A model generated the notes under the pieces. That model saw only the letters and a program-made list of their open reading frames with translations, was not told the DNA's origin and searched no databases. Below, piece after piece: positions 1 through 5,041 of a DNA stretch of 5,041 nucleotides. The position numbers and the translations under genes were made by a program. The stretch is taken from contig CAJOLO010000203.1 of the NCBI GenBank assembly GCA_905235345.1, forward strand, positions 1-5,041, written 5' to 3'. Positions within the stretch are counted from its first letter, which is position 1; each line of letters begins with the position of its first letter. This stretch comes from an uncultured Lachnospiraceae bacterium (lineage in GTDB: Bacteria; Bacillota; Clostridia; Lachnospirales; Lachnospiraceae).

Positions 1-1032
1 CATTCTCTGGTGTCTGCTCCCTTTTATACAAAGCTCGATCACCTTGTTGGTAGCAATGCAGACATCTGTCGTTCCATAGCTCCAAAGAGCCAGATATATC
101 TCCATACTGTCTTCACTTTCAAGCGCTTTGCTTCGAGCATCTTCATCTGCTATATAATCCCCTATAAGCCCTACCTGTTTTCTGCTTATGCGATCGTTAT
201 CACTTGATTCTTCGCTTAGAAGTCCTGTCCATGTGGCTGCCGCACGCATAACAGATGAGTATCTGATCAGATTATTATCCATAATGATCTTAAAAAGACA
301 GGTAAATGATTCCATGCACCCGCAATCCATATTCTCACAGATCGACTGCCGCACTCCTTCCTGAAGTCTTGCCGCAAGCAGCAGTTTACCAAGTGCTTCC
401 AAAAGTTCCGTATTGCCGCTCATCATGATTGCTCTAATCCTCAGATAAGATAAATGACCGCCTTCCTCATAGATCTGATCAAGCAGGTACTGTATGAGTT
501 CCTTATCCCCATTATGGATACGGGCTGCGATCAGATATTCATCCTCTGCCTGCGAATACATACCATATCTGATATATGCCGCCTTTTCCTCCGGCAGTTC
601 CCCTTTCATTATACTCAGTATATCCTCTCCTATGCCGGATACTCTGTGAAAGCCTTTTATAATCCTTACGTATTTATCAATATACAGATCATATCTGCTG
701 CCACGCAATGATCTCCTGTAATGAGAATCGGAAATCTGCCATGAACAGACATTATCCAGACAATAGATCAGATCCTCATGAAGACTTTCATCGACCCACC
801 CCATCTTCATATAAGGCATCCAAAACTCCGAAGGCTTGTGCGAACTATCCCGCAAAAAATCAGCGAGCTCCTGCACGATTCCGGTATTGTTATAATTGTC
901 ATTCCATCCGTTCAATCTGAGAAACTCGGATACCTTTCCCGGGTATTTTGTCAATAATCTGTCATCCTTTTCCTCCAGCTTCTGCTTATATTCTTCAGCA
1001 ATCTTTCTAAGCCTGTTCTCATCTTTGGCCAT
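1..1032 (-). CDS. N-terminal 344 aa of a large uncharacterised protein, possibly DUF4132/DUF5724 family (partial, runs off left edge)
   Basis: Reading the minus strand from ATG at 1032, all 344 codons to position 1 are open, so the gene continues beyond the window. I prefer ATG 1032 (MAKDENRLRKIAEEYK) over the adjacent ATG 1035, because the AAAGGAG ribosome binding site at 1039-1045 is 6 nt from the former and only 3 nt from the latter. The N-terminal 25 residues are strongly charged and probably helical. The rest is rich in Leu, Ile, Tyr and charged residues, with helical repeat character, for example around residues 221-270 (EALGKLLLAARLQ, then RQSICENMDCGCMESF, then SSVMRAAATWTGL). There is no signal peptide and no membrane segment, so it is probably cytoplasmic. 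Wording around residues 220-344 reminds me of clostridial DUF4132/DUF5724 proteins, a large family without a firmly assigned biochemical role. This is recall and not a search result. It is the third gene of the operon, 16 nt after the 142-aa gene. The open frame is certain; the family name is tentative. Confidence 0.85.
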   Translation of the reverse strand, partial: MAKDENRLRKIAEEYKQKLEEKDDRLLTKYPGKVSEFLRLNGWNDNYNNTGIVQELADFLRDSSHKPSEFWMPYMKMGWVDESLHEDLIYCLDNVCSWQISDSHYRRSLRGSRYDLYIDKYVRIIKGFHRVSGIGEDILSIMKGELPEEKAAYIRYGMYSQAEDEYLIAARIHNGDKELIQYLLDQIYEEGGHLSYLRIRAIMMSGNTELLEALGKLLLAARLQEGVRQSICENMDCGCMESFTCLFKIIMDNNLIRYSSVMRAAATWTGLLSEESSDNDRISRKQVGLIGDYIADEDARSKALESEDSMEIYLALWSYGTTDVCIATNKVIELCIKGSRHQRM

Positions 1033-1038
1033 CATAAT

Positions 1039-1045
1039 CTCCTTT
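1039..1045 (-). promoter_or_regulatory. Ribosome binding site AAAGGAG deciding the start of the 344+-aa gene
   Basis: AAAGGAG on the minus strand lies between the stop codon of the 142-aa gene (TAA, 1051-1049) and two consecutive ATG codons at 1035 and 1032. The spacing is 3 nt to the first and 6 nt to the second, which favours the second. Its closeness to the upstream stop suggests translational coupling. Confidence 0.8.
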
Positions 1046-1048
1046 ACA

Positions 1049-1477
1049 TTACCACATTCTTCCCGCCAGCATTGAAAGCTTTACAAAGGTCAGTTCAGCA
1101 CCATCATTTATTATTATCTCATCATCTAATGTACCCGTCTCTTCATCCCCGATGAATATTCTCACCAGCCCGTCCTCATAGGCCTGCAAAGCAGTTTCTT
1201 TCGCTTTATCCATATCGATTTCCGTTTTACCATACACAAAGCCAAATGCTATCTTTCCAAGCTCTGCGCGCGCCTCAATTTCACTTTCATCCATGACATC
1301 AGGATTATTTCCGGTCTTTGAAAATTCAACTCTTTTTATAAATGCAGCCACCATAAGCTCCACTGTAAGCTCAATCAGTTCCCCCACACTTTCCGGTATG
1401 CTCTCATATTCAAAAGGTACCTTATTGAGTTTCTTTTTCTGCCTGCCCAGTTGTTTCAAATTAACATATACTTTCAC
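1049..1477 (-). CDS. Conserved-looking hypothetical protein, 142 aa, middle gene of the operon
   Basis: I do not recognise this protein. It starts at GTG 1477 (read as Met), with AGAGG at 1485-1489 seven nt upstream. No in-frame ATG lies nearby, so GTG is the likely start. The first 20 residues are basic (QLGRQKKKLNK) and the remainder is acidic. A central segment (residues about 29-50) is an amphipathic or hydrophobic helix with GELIELTVELMVAAFIKRVEF. The C-terminal third has IFIGDEETGTLDDEIIINDG, then alternating beta-like residues (AELTFVKLSMLAGRMW). No signal peptide, Cys motif or catalytic signature is visible, so it is probably a soluble cytoplasmic alpha/beta protein. It sits 21 nt after the aldo/keto reductase stop and 16 nt before the next gene, so it is almost certainly co-transcribed. 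A plausible but unproven role is partner or accessory of the large downstream protein. Confidence 0.85.
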   Translation of the reverse strand: MKVYVNLKQLGRQKKKLNKVPFEYESIPESVGELIELTVELMVAAFIKRVEFSKTGNNPDVMDESEIEARAELGKIAFGFVYGKTEIDMDKAKETALQAYEDGLVRIFIGDEETGTLDDEIIINDGAELTFVKLSMLAGRMW

Positions 1478-1498
1478 GCCCTCACCTCTATTAGTCTT

Positions 1499-2695
1499 TT
1501 ACTTCTTTGCCTTGCGTAACATATATTTCCTGACTACATTTATTCCAATCTTGAACGGCAGCGGTCTAAGTGCCTTATCCGCTTCTTTAAGTTTCTCTCG
1601 TATAGGAATATTCTGCGGACAGTGCATCTCACATTTACCACATTCAATACACTGACTTGCAAATGCGGGTTCCTTCGTAAGAGCAACCGTCTGAAAATAC
1701 TCTATTCTGCCTCCGTTTTTGGATTCCATGTACATGGCATTATAGCAGCGAAATGTTCCCGGAATATCCACATTCATCGGACATGGCATACAGTAGCGGC
1801 AACCCGTGCAACCCACCTTCTCTTTTTCACGAATCTGCCCTGTCACCTTCTGAAGCAACTTGAAATCATCTTCCGTAAGATGCCCCGGAACAGCCTCATC
1901 AGCAGTCTTGCAGTTCTCCTCCACCATCTCCACTGAGTTCATGCCTGAAAGAACACATGTAACTTCCGGCTGATTATATAGCCAGCGGAAAGCCCACTGT
2001 GCCGGCGTCCATCCTCTGCCGCTTTCCGCAAAGGTCTTCCTGGCTGTATCCGGAAGCATGTTAACCAGCCTTCCGCCCCTTAACGGTTCCATGATAATGA
2101 CAGGTATTCCCTTTGCAGCGGCACTTTTAAGCCCTTCGGCGCCCGCCTGTGTATTCTCGTCCAGATAATTATACTGTATCTGACAGAAATCCCAATCATA
2201 GTCATTAAGTATATTCAGAAAATTCTCTGTGTTACCATGGTATGAAAAACCAATATTTCTTATCTGCCCACTTGCCTTTTTCTCCTCTATCCATTCAAGT
2301 ATCCCAATCTCTTTAAGTTTCTCCCACATATATACATCCGTCAAATGGTGCATCAGATAATAATCAACATATGTGGTTCTAAGTCTTGATAATTCCTCGT
2401 CAAAGTACTTATCAACAGCCGCCCTGCTATTTAGCATATATTGCGGAAGCTTAGTTGCAATATTGATCTTTTCACGAATACCGTTGCGCTCAAAGATTTC
2501 TCCGATTGCTGCCTCACTGCCCGGATATATATAAGCAGTATCGTAATAATTGACACCTGCCTTATATGCCGCCATAATCTCAGCCTCTGCTTTATCAATA
2601 TCAATGGCATTACCTTTTTTAGTGAATCTCATACATCCAAATCCGAGTACCGATATATCGTTTCCGTATTTATCCTTTCTATATTGCATATCCAT
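1499..2695 (-). CDS. Aldo/keto reductase with C-terminal double [4Fe-4S] ferredoxin-like domain
   Basis: This is a 398-aa cytoplasmic oxidoreductase. The N-terminal domain (residues about 1-290) is an aldo/keto reductase TIM barrel that should use NAD(P)H to reduce an aldehyde or ketone. The start reads MDMQYRKDKYGNDISVLGFG, and the catalytic tetrad is visible as Asp52 and Tyr57 (YDTAYIYPGSE), Lys82 (ATKLP) and His116 (DYYLMHH). The C-terminal domain has two cysteine clusters. The first is C296-x2-C299-x2-C302-x2-C305-P; the second is the classical C349-x2-C352-x2-C355-x3-C359-P of [4Fe-4S] ferredoxins. This architecture is the known family of predicted aldo/keto reductases with a ferredoxin domain (COG1453 type), common in anaerobes; length and motif order fit. 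A basic tail (RKYMLRKAKK) ends the protein. ATG 2695 has AAGG 6 nt upstream (2702-2705); ATG 2689 is the alternative. It is the first gene of a three-gene operon with a clear promoter upstream. The substrate is unknown. Confidence 0.96.
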   Translation of the reverse strand: MDMQYRKDKYGNDISVLGFGCMRFTKKGNAIDIDKAEAEIMAAYKAGVNYYDTAYIYPGSEAAIGEIFERNGIREKINIATKLPQYMLNSRAAVDKYFDEELSRLRTTYVDYYLMHHLTDVYMWEKLKEIGILEWIEEKKASGQIRNIGFSYHGNTENFLNILNDYDWDFCQIQYNYLDENTQAGAEGLKSAAAKGIPVIIMEPLRGGRLVNMLPDTARKTFAESGRGWTPAQWAFRWLYNQPEVTCVLSGMNSVEMVEENCKTADEAVPGHLTEDDFKLLQKVTGQIREKEKVGCTGCRYCMPCPMNVDIPGTFRCYNAMYMESKNGGRIEYFQTVALTKEPAFASQCIECGKCEMHCPQNIPIREKLKEADKALRPLPFKIGINVVRKYMLRKAKK

Positions 2696-2759
2696 GCCTA
2701 ACCTTAACCAATCAGGATACCATGTTAAGATTTATTCCTTTCCCGTTTTTCAGAATAGC

Positions 2760-2784
2760 AGGTATTTCCCAAACATAAATACCT
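2760..2784. promoter_or_regulatory. Perfect inverted repeat at the transcription start of the AKR operon, candidate operator
   Basis: AGGTATTT (2760-2767) and AAATACCT (2777-2784) are perfect 8-bp arms around a 9-bp centre. The element begins about 9 nt past the -10 box, covering roughly +2 to +26 of the predicted transcript. A dimeric repressor bound here would block initiation; alternatively the RNA forms a short 5' hairpin. There is no T-tract that would make it a terminator. No regulator gene is in the window. Confidence 0.5.
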
Positions 2785-2792
2785 ATTTTCAG

Positions 2793-2821
2793 ATTATACC
2801 ATTTACAATATACTTAGACAA
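2793..2821 (-). promoter_or_regulatory. Sigma-A type promoter for the AKR operon
   Basis: On the minus strand, TTGTCT (2821-2816, 4 of 6 consensus bases) is followed after exactly 17 bp by TATAAT (2798-2793, 6 of 6). The -10 box is extended by TGG immediately upstream. Transcription should start near 2786, giving a 5' untranslated region of about 90 nt before ATG 2695. It sits just downstream of the terminator of the preceding unit, where a new transcription unit is expected. Confidence 0.8.
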
Positions 2822-2831
2822 GTATTGCCTA
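2810..2831. promoter_or_regulatory. Overlapping inverted repeats on the -35 box, candidate operator
   Basis: ATACTT (2810-2815), AGAC, AAGTAT (2820-2825) is a perfect 6-bp-arm palindrome with a 4-bp centre, covering the -35 hexamer. An overlapping imperfect repeat, TAGACA (2815-2820), AGTAT, TGCCTA (2826-2831), has one mismatch. The placement fits regulator binding at the -35 region, but short repeats in AT-rich DNA can arise by chance. Confidence 0.35.
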
Positions 2832-2863
2832 GATTATATGCAAAAGATACCATTTACCCATAT

Positions 2864-2896
2864 CATAAAGGCTGCTGTCCTTAACAGACAACAGCC
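2864..2896 (-). terminator. Rho-independent terminator after the LRR/coiled-coil unit
   Basis: The minus strand forms a 10-bp stem, GGCTGTTGTC with GACAGCAGCC (one G-U pair), with the 7-nt loop TGTTAAG. The arms are 2887-2896 and 2870-2879. A short and impure T-run (TTTAT) follows, so termination may be incomplete. It lies about 80 nt after the stop of the small coiled-coil gene and about 43 nt before the -35 box of the AKR operon. There is no T-run on the plus-strand side. Confidence 0.65.
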
Positions 2897-2975
2897 CCTG
2901 TGATTATTGTGTGTATGCAAATGATAAAGATACCTTACTTAATACTTATTTCGTTATCTTCTTAAAAACATGTTA

Positions 2976-3161
2976 TTATGCCGGCTTGTTGTTCTTTTCA
3001 AGCTCCGCAATCCTTGCCTCTAAAGCGGCAATTCGTTCTTTGTCCTCGGCAATCTGTTCTTGAAATTCAGCCGTCACCTTCTCAGTCACATCAGCCGTCA
3101 CCTTCTCAGTTGTCTCTCTTATCAATCGTTCTGTGTGGAGTTCATATATCTCACCACCCAT
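2976..3161 (-). CDS. Small charged coiled-coil protein, about 61 aa
   Basis: Starting at ATG 3161, this encodes 61 residues (MGGEIYELHTERLIRE onwards, ending EKNNKPA). An in-frame GTG at 3173 would give 65 residues, but the ribosome binding site AAAGGTGG at 3170-3177 lies 8 nt before the ATG and overlaps that GTG, so the ATG is preferred. Residues 17-32 consist of two 8-residue repeats, TEKVTADV and TEKVTAEF. Residues about 33-57 (EQIAEDKERIAALEARIAELEK) have Ile/Leu heptads and are a clear coiled coil, so the protein probably oligomerises. There is no signal peptide, membrane segment or catalytic motif. It follows the LRR gene by 25 nt and is probably on the same transcript. The opening MGGEIYELHTERLIRE resembles, from memory, C-terminal tails of clostridial PD-(D/E)XK (Rpn-type) putative transposases. 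It may therefore be the surviving 3' end of such a gene instead of a free-standing protein. Confidence 0.6.
   Translation of the reverse strand: MGGEIYELHTERLIRETTEKVTADVTEKVTAEFQEQIAEDKERIAALEARIAELEKNNKPA
3067..3110. repeat. 24-bp tandem repeat inside the coiled-coil gene, two copies
   Basis: The 20-bp string TCAGCCGTCACCTTCTCAGT occurs at 3067-3086 and again, identical, at 3091-3110, a period of 24 bp or eight codons. It encodes TEKVTADV / TEKVTAEF. Near-perfect DNA identity points to a recent in-frame duplication. Confidence 0.8.
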
Positions 3162-3169
3162 AACAGACA

Positions 3170-3177
3170 CCACCTTT
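3170..3177 (-). promoter_or_regulatory. Ribosome binding site AAAGGTGG of the coiled-coil gene
   Basis: AAAGGTGG lies 8 nt upstream of ATG 3161 and 10 nt past the LRR stop codon (TAA, 3189-3187). It supports the ATG over the GTG at 3173, which lies within the binding site itself. Confidence 0.7.
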
Positions 3178-3225
3178 CCTTCTACATTAAAGCTTTACCT
3201 CTGCAGTGGAAATGTCTGCTTTAAT

Positions 3226-3435
3226 AATCGTAAAATCCTTGGAGACAGTACCTGTGTAAGGTTCCATTCCGGTAATGGTCACAGTTGCGATGCCTGCATC
3301 AGTATTATTAGCGAATTTAACCGTATAATCCGTATCCTTTGTCAGTATCTTTTTGCCGATCTGCACCGTAGGCTCCGGTGTCAGTGCAGAACCTGTATAT
3401 GTCTGATTTCCAACTGTCACTGAAGCATCGGAAAC
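3226..3435 (-). other. Ig-like C-terminal domain of the LRR protein
   Basis: About 70 residues (506-575 from GTG 4950) match the pattern of the repeated Ig-like modules that follow LRR_5 arrays in clostridial surface proteins: NQTYTGSALTPEPTV, TDYTVKFANNTDAG, ATVTITGMEPYTGTV. It is followed only by IIKADISTAEVKL and a stop, which reads like the first residues of another such module. Confidence 0.7.
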
Positions 3436-3582
3436 ATTCGTAGTATCTTCATCAATAAATTTAATTGCATTATCTTCGGCATATATTGCAGCCTTAGAGC
3501 CCGTCTTGCCGTAAATTTTAAATTCTTCAACCTTTATGAACATATAATTAAATCCAACCGCGTAATCTCCTATGGTGGTTAC

Positions 3583-4131
3583 ATTTGGGGATATATAAAC
3601 ACTTGTAAGGCCCGTGCTCCAAAACGCATATTCTCCTATGGTTGTCACACTGTTTGGTATCGTTACACTTGTAAGGCTACTGCAGTTGCAAAACGCGTAA
3701 TCTCCTATGCTTGTCACACTGTTTGGTATCGTTACACTTGTAAGGCTACTGCAGTTGCAAAACGCAGAATCTCCTATGGTTGTCACACTGTTTCCTACCG
3801 TGATACTCGTAAGACTACTGCATCCGTAAAACACACCATATACTATGGTTGTCACACTGTTTGGTATCGTTACACTTGTAAGGCTACTGCAGTAGTAAAA
3901 CGCACTATCTCCTATGCTTGTCACTCCGTTTGGTATCGTGATGTTCGTTAGACTACCGCAATCATAAAACGCACTATCTCCTATGCTTGTCACGCCATCC
4001 GGTATCCTTATACTTGTGAGAAAACTGCATTCTCTAAACGCATCATCTCCTATGCTTTTCACGCCATCCGGTATCGTGATGTCCGTTAGACTTTTGCAAT
4101 AATTAAACGCATAAGCTCCTATGCTTGTCAC
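3583..4131 (-). repeat. LRR block B, eight 69-bp repeat units
   Basis: Eight consecutive units of 23 codons (the last has 22) encode VT(S/T)IG-x3-F-x2-C-SLTSVTIPNS. Most keep Cys at position 12 and Leu/Ile at the LRR positions. One unit (residues 366-388) departs, with VTTIVYGVFYGCSS. The central copies are nearly identical in DNA. Confidence 0.9.
3643..3765. repeat. Near-identical 69-bp tandem units within LRR block B
   Basis: Positions 3643-3696 and 3712-3765 are identical by eye over 54 bp, at an offset of exactly 69 bp (one LRR). A third copy at about 3849-3899 differs only near its end (CAGTAGTAA for CAGTTGCAA). The units encode SSLTSVTIPNSVTSIGDYAFCN-type sequence and indicate recent unit duplication or gene conversion. 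Confidence 0.85.
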
Positions 4132-4437
4132 GCCATTTTCTATAACTACTTTTTGAATATCCGTCTTGTAACCATCCCATGGGGACTTAGCATCATAATC
4201 ATCCATCTCGCCAGTTCCGGAAATAGTAAGAGTTTTATTCTGCAAATTATAATCCCAGGTCAAAGATGCTCCGCATGTACCACTTTCATAACAATTTTCA
4301 AAAGTAAATCCTTCATCTTTGGCATATGTTTCAGCCTCAGAGCCCGTCTTGCCGTAAATTGTAAATCCGTTAACCTTATGGCGAACCCAATTATCATCAA
4401 AATAATATCCAAACGCATAAGGTGATATTCCCGTCAC

Positions 4438-4950
4438 ACTGCTTGGTATCATGATATCCGTAAGATTAGTGCAATCAAAAAACGCACTATTTGCTATGAT
4501 CTTCACACTGTTTCCAATCATAACACTCATAAGACTTTCGCAACCATCAAACGCAAACCATCCTATGCTTGTCACGCTATTCGGTATCGTAATGTTCGTT
4601 AGACTTTTGCATGAGCTAAACGCGTGCTCTCCTATGCTTGTCACTCCTTCTGGAATGACAGTATTTTGGCAACCTAATATTAGTGTATTCGAAGCTGTTT
4701 CTATAATTGCATTACATTCATTTCTACTATCATAAACTCCATTACTGCTCTCTACTACTATACTCGTAAGGCTACTGCATTCATTAAACGCATACTTTCC
4801 TATGCTTGTCACACTATTCGGTATCGTGATGTTCGTAAGACTTTCGCAACCATAAAACGCACTCCATCCTATGCTTTTCACATCATCCGGTATCGTGATG
4901 TCCGTAAGACTAACGCATCCTTCAAACGCAGAATCTCCTATGCTTGTCAC
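4438..4950 (-). repeat. LRR block A with a 33-aa inserted motif
   Basis: Six 23-residue LRR_5 units (residues 1-171 from GTG 4950) are interrupted after the third by a 33-residue insertion, NGVYDSRNECNAIIETASNT to IPEG. The units are more divergent from each other than those in block B, for example VKIIANSAFFDCTNLTDIMI. Confidence 0.9.
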
Positions 4951-5041
4951 GTCTTCTGGAATGACAGTATTTCAGCAACCTGATATTAGTGTTTTCGAAG
5001 CCGTATCTATAATTGCATTACAATTATTTCTACTATCATAA
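4629..5041. repeat. 306-bp higher-order repeat (one full unit plus the start of a second copy)
   Basis: The segment 4647-4735 matches 4953-5041 at an offset of exactly 306 bp, with about 8 mismatches in 89 bp by eye. The unit is 102 codons: the 33-aa YDSRN-to-IPEG motif plus three LRRs. The right-hand copy is cut by the window edge, so more copies may follow outside. Two of the mismatches turn CAA (Gln) into TGA (stop). Confidence 0.85.

Larger units (their letters stand above)
3187..5041 (-). pseudogene. BspA-like leucine-rich-repeat (LRR_5) protein, 3' part, with in-frame stop
   Basis: The frame enters from the right edge (YDSRNNCNAIIDTASKT), meets TGA at 4974-4972, then stays open for over 590 codons to TAA at 3189-3187. 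The longest frame after the TGA, 587 codons from GTG 4950, begins inside a repeat and has no ribosome binding site, so it is unlikely to be a genuine start. Numbering from 4950: residues 1-171 are 23-aa LRR_5 units (consensus VTSIGDSAFYGCSSLTSITIPNS) with a 33-aa insertion at 70-102; about 172-221 end with an IYGKTGSEAETYAKDEGF segment; 222-273 are a cap-like module (SGTCGASLTW, LTISGTGEM, SPWDGY); 274-456 are eight more LRRs; then FKIYGKTGSKAAIYAEDN; 506-575 are one Ig-like domain (NQTYTG, DYTVKFANNTDAGIATVTITG, PYTGTVSKDFTI). Such proteins are usually secreted adhesins or surface proteins. The signal peptide would lie outside the window, and no LPXTG or other anchor is seen. A sequencing error at the TGA, or suppression, cannot be excluded. 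Confidence 0.75.

Noticed and set aside
10..920. Plus-strand open frames at 10-207, 454-711 and 708-920
   Set aside because: They lie antisense to a continuous 344-codon minus-strand frame that has a good ribosome binding site. The plus-strand frames have no binding sites and encode unconvincing peptides.
1293..1936. Plus-strand open frames at 1293-1655 and 1622-1936
   Set aside because: They are antisense shadows of the 142-aa gene and of the Cys-rich end of the aldo/keto reductase, with no independent signals.
2441..2903. Plus-strand open frames at 2441-2701 and 2550-2903
   Set aside because: They overlap the reductase 5' end, the promoter and the terminator in antisense; they have low complexity and no ribosome binding site.
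2910..2970. Possible hairpin in the AT-rich stretch after the coiled-coil gene (GATAA with TTATC)
   Set aside because: The stem is only about 5 bp with a long AT loop, as expected by chance; the stronger hairpin at 2864-2896 is the terminator.
2978..3423. Plus-strand open frames at 2978-3163 and 3133-3423
   Set aside because: They mirror the coiled-coil gene and the Ig-like end of the LRR gene. The minus-strand products have clear domains and these do not.
4153..4735. Plus-strand open frames at 4153-4425 and 4451-4735
   Set aside because: They are antisense to the LRR array; their repetitive look is only the reflection of the LRR units.
3583..4950. CRISPR array or non-coding satellite, suggested by the regular 69-bp repeats
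   Set aside because: The repeats are in-frame codons of LRR_5 units, the period is an exact multiple of three, and there are no unique spacers between short identical repeats.
4972..4974. TGA read as Trp or selenocysteine
   Set aside because: Trp is encoded by TGG throughout the window, the other genes end normally, the homologous codon is Gln and not Cys, and there is no sign of a selenocysteine insertion context. A nonsense change is simpler.

Overview
The window is low-GC DNA from what looks like a Gram-positive anaerobe of the Clostridia, most likely Lachnospiraceae. The basis is strong AGGAG/AGGTGG-type ribosome binding sites, a sigma-A promoter, a ferredoxin-tailed aldo/keto reductase and a BspA-like leucine-rich-repeat (LRR) protein with a clostridial Ig-like tail. 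The taxon is inferred from these traits and not proven. All supported genes lie on the minus strand, so transcription runs from position 5041 towards position 1.

Right part (5041 to 2864): the 3' part of a large BspA-like LRR surface-protein gene enters from the right edge. It carries an in-frame TGA at 4972-4974, inside a motif that occurs intact 306 bp downstream, so the gene looks broken here. The remaining 587-codon open frame has two LRR blocks, separated by an internal cap-like module, then one Ig-like domain, and it stops abruptly just as another Ig-like repeat would begin. A small gene for a charged coiled-coil protein of about 61 aa follows 25 nt later with its own good ribosome binding site. 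A hairpin terminator at 2864-2896 closes this unit.

Left part (2821 to 1): an extended -10 promoter (TTGTCT, 17 bp, TGG-TATAAT), overlapped and followed by inverted repeats that look like operators, drives three tightly spaced genes. These are a 398-aa aldo/keto reductase with a C-terminal double [4Fe-4S] domain, an unrecognised 142-aa protein starting at GTG, and a long gene that runs off the left edge. The last is open for 344 codons and tentatively resembles the N-terminal part of DUF4132/DUF5724-type proteins. Gaps are 21 and 16 nt and no terminator is visible between them, so they are probably one operon. What links a redox enzyme to the two uncharacterised proteins is unknown.

The only stretch without coding (2696-2975) is fully occupied by the terminator, promoter and inverted repeats. 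No tRNA, rRNA, CRISPR array, insertion sequence or attachment site was recognised. The points most worth a second look are the nonsense codon and repeat architecture of the LRR gene, the coiled-coil ORF behind it, and the AKR/142-aa/344+-aa operon with its palindromic control region.
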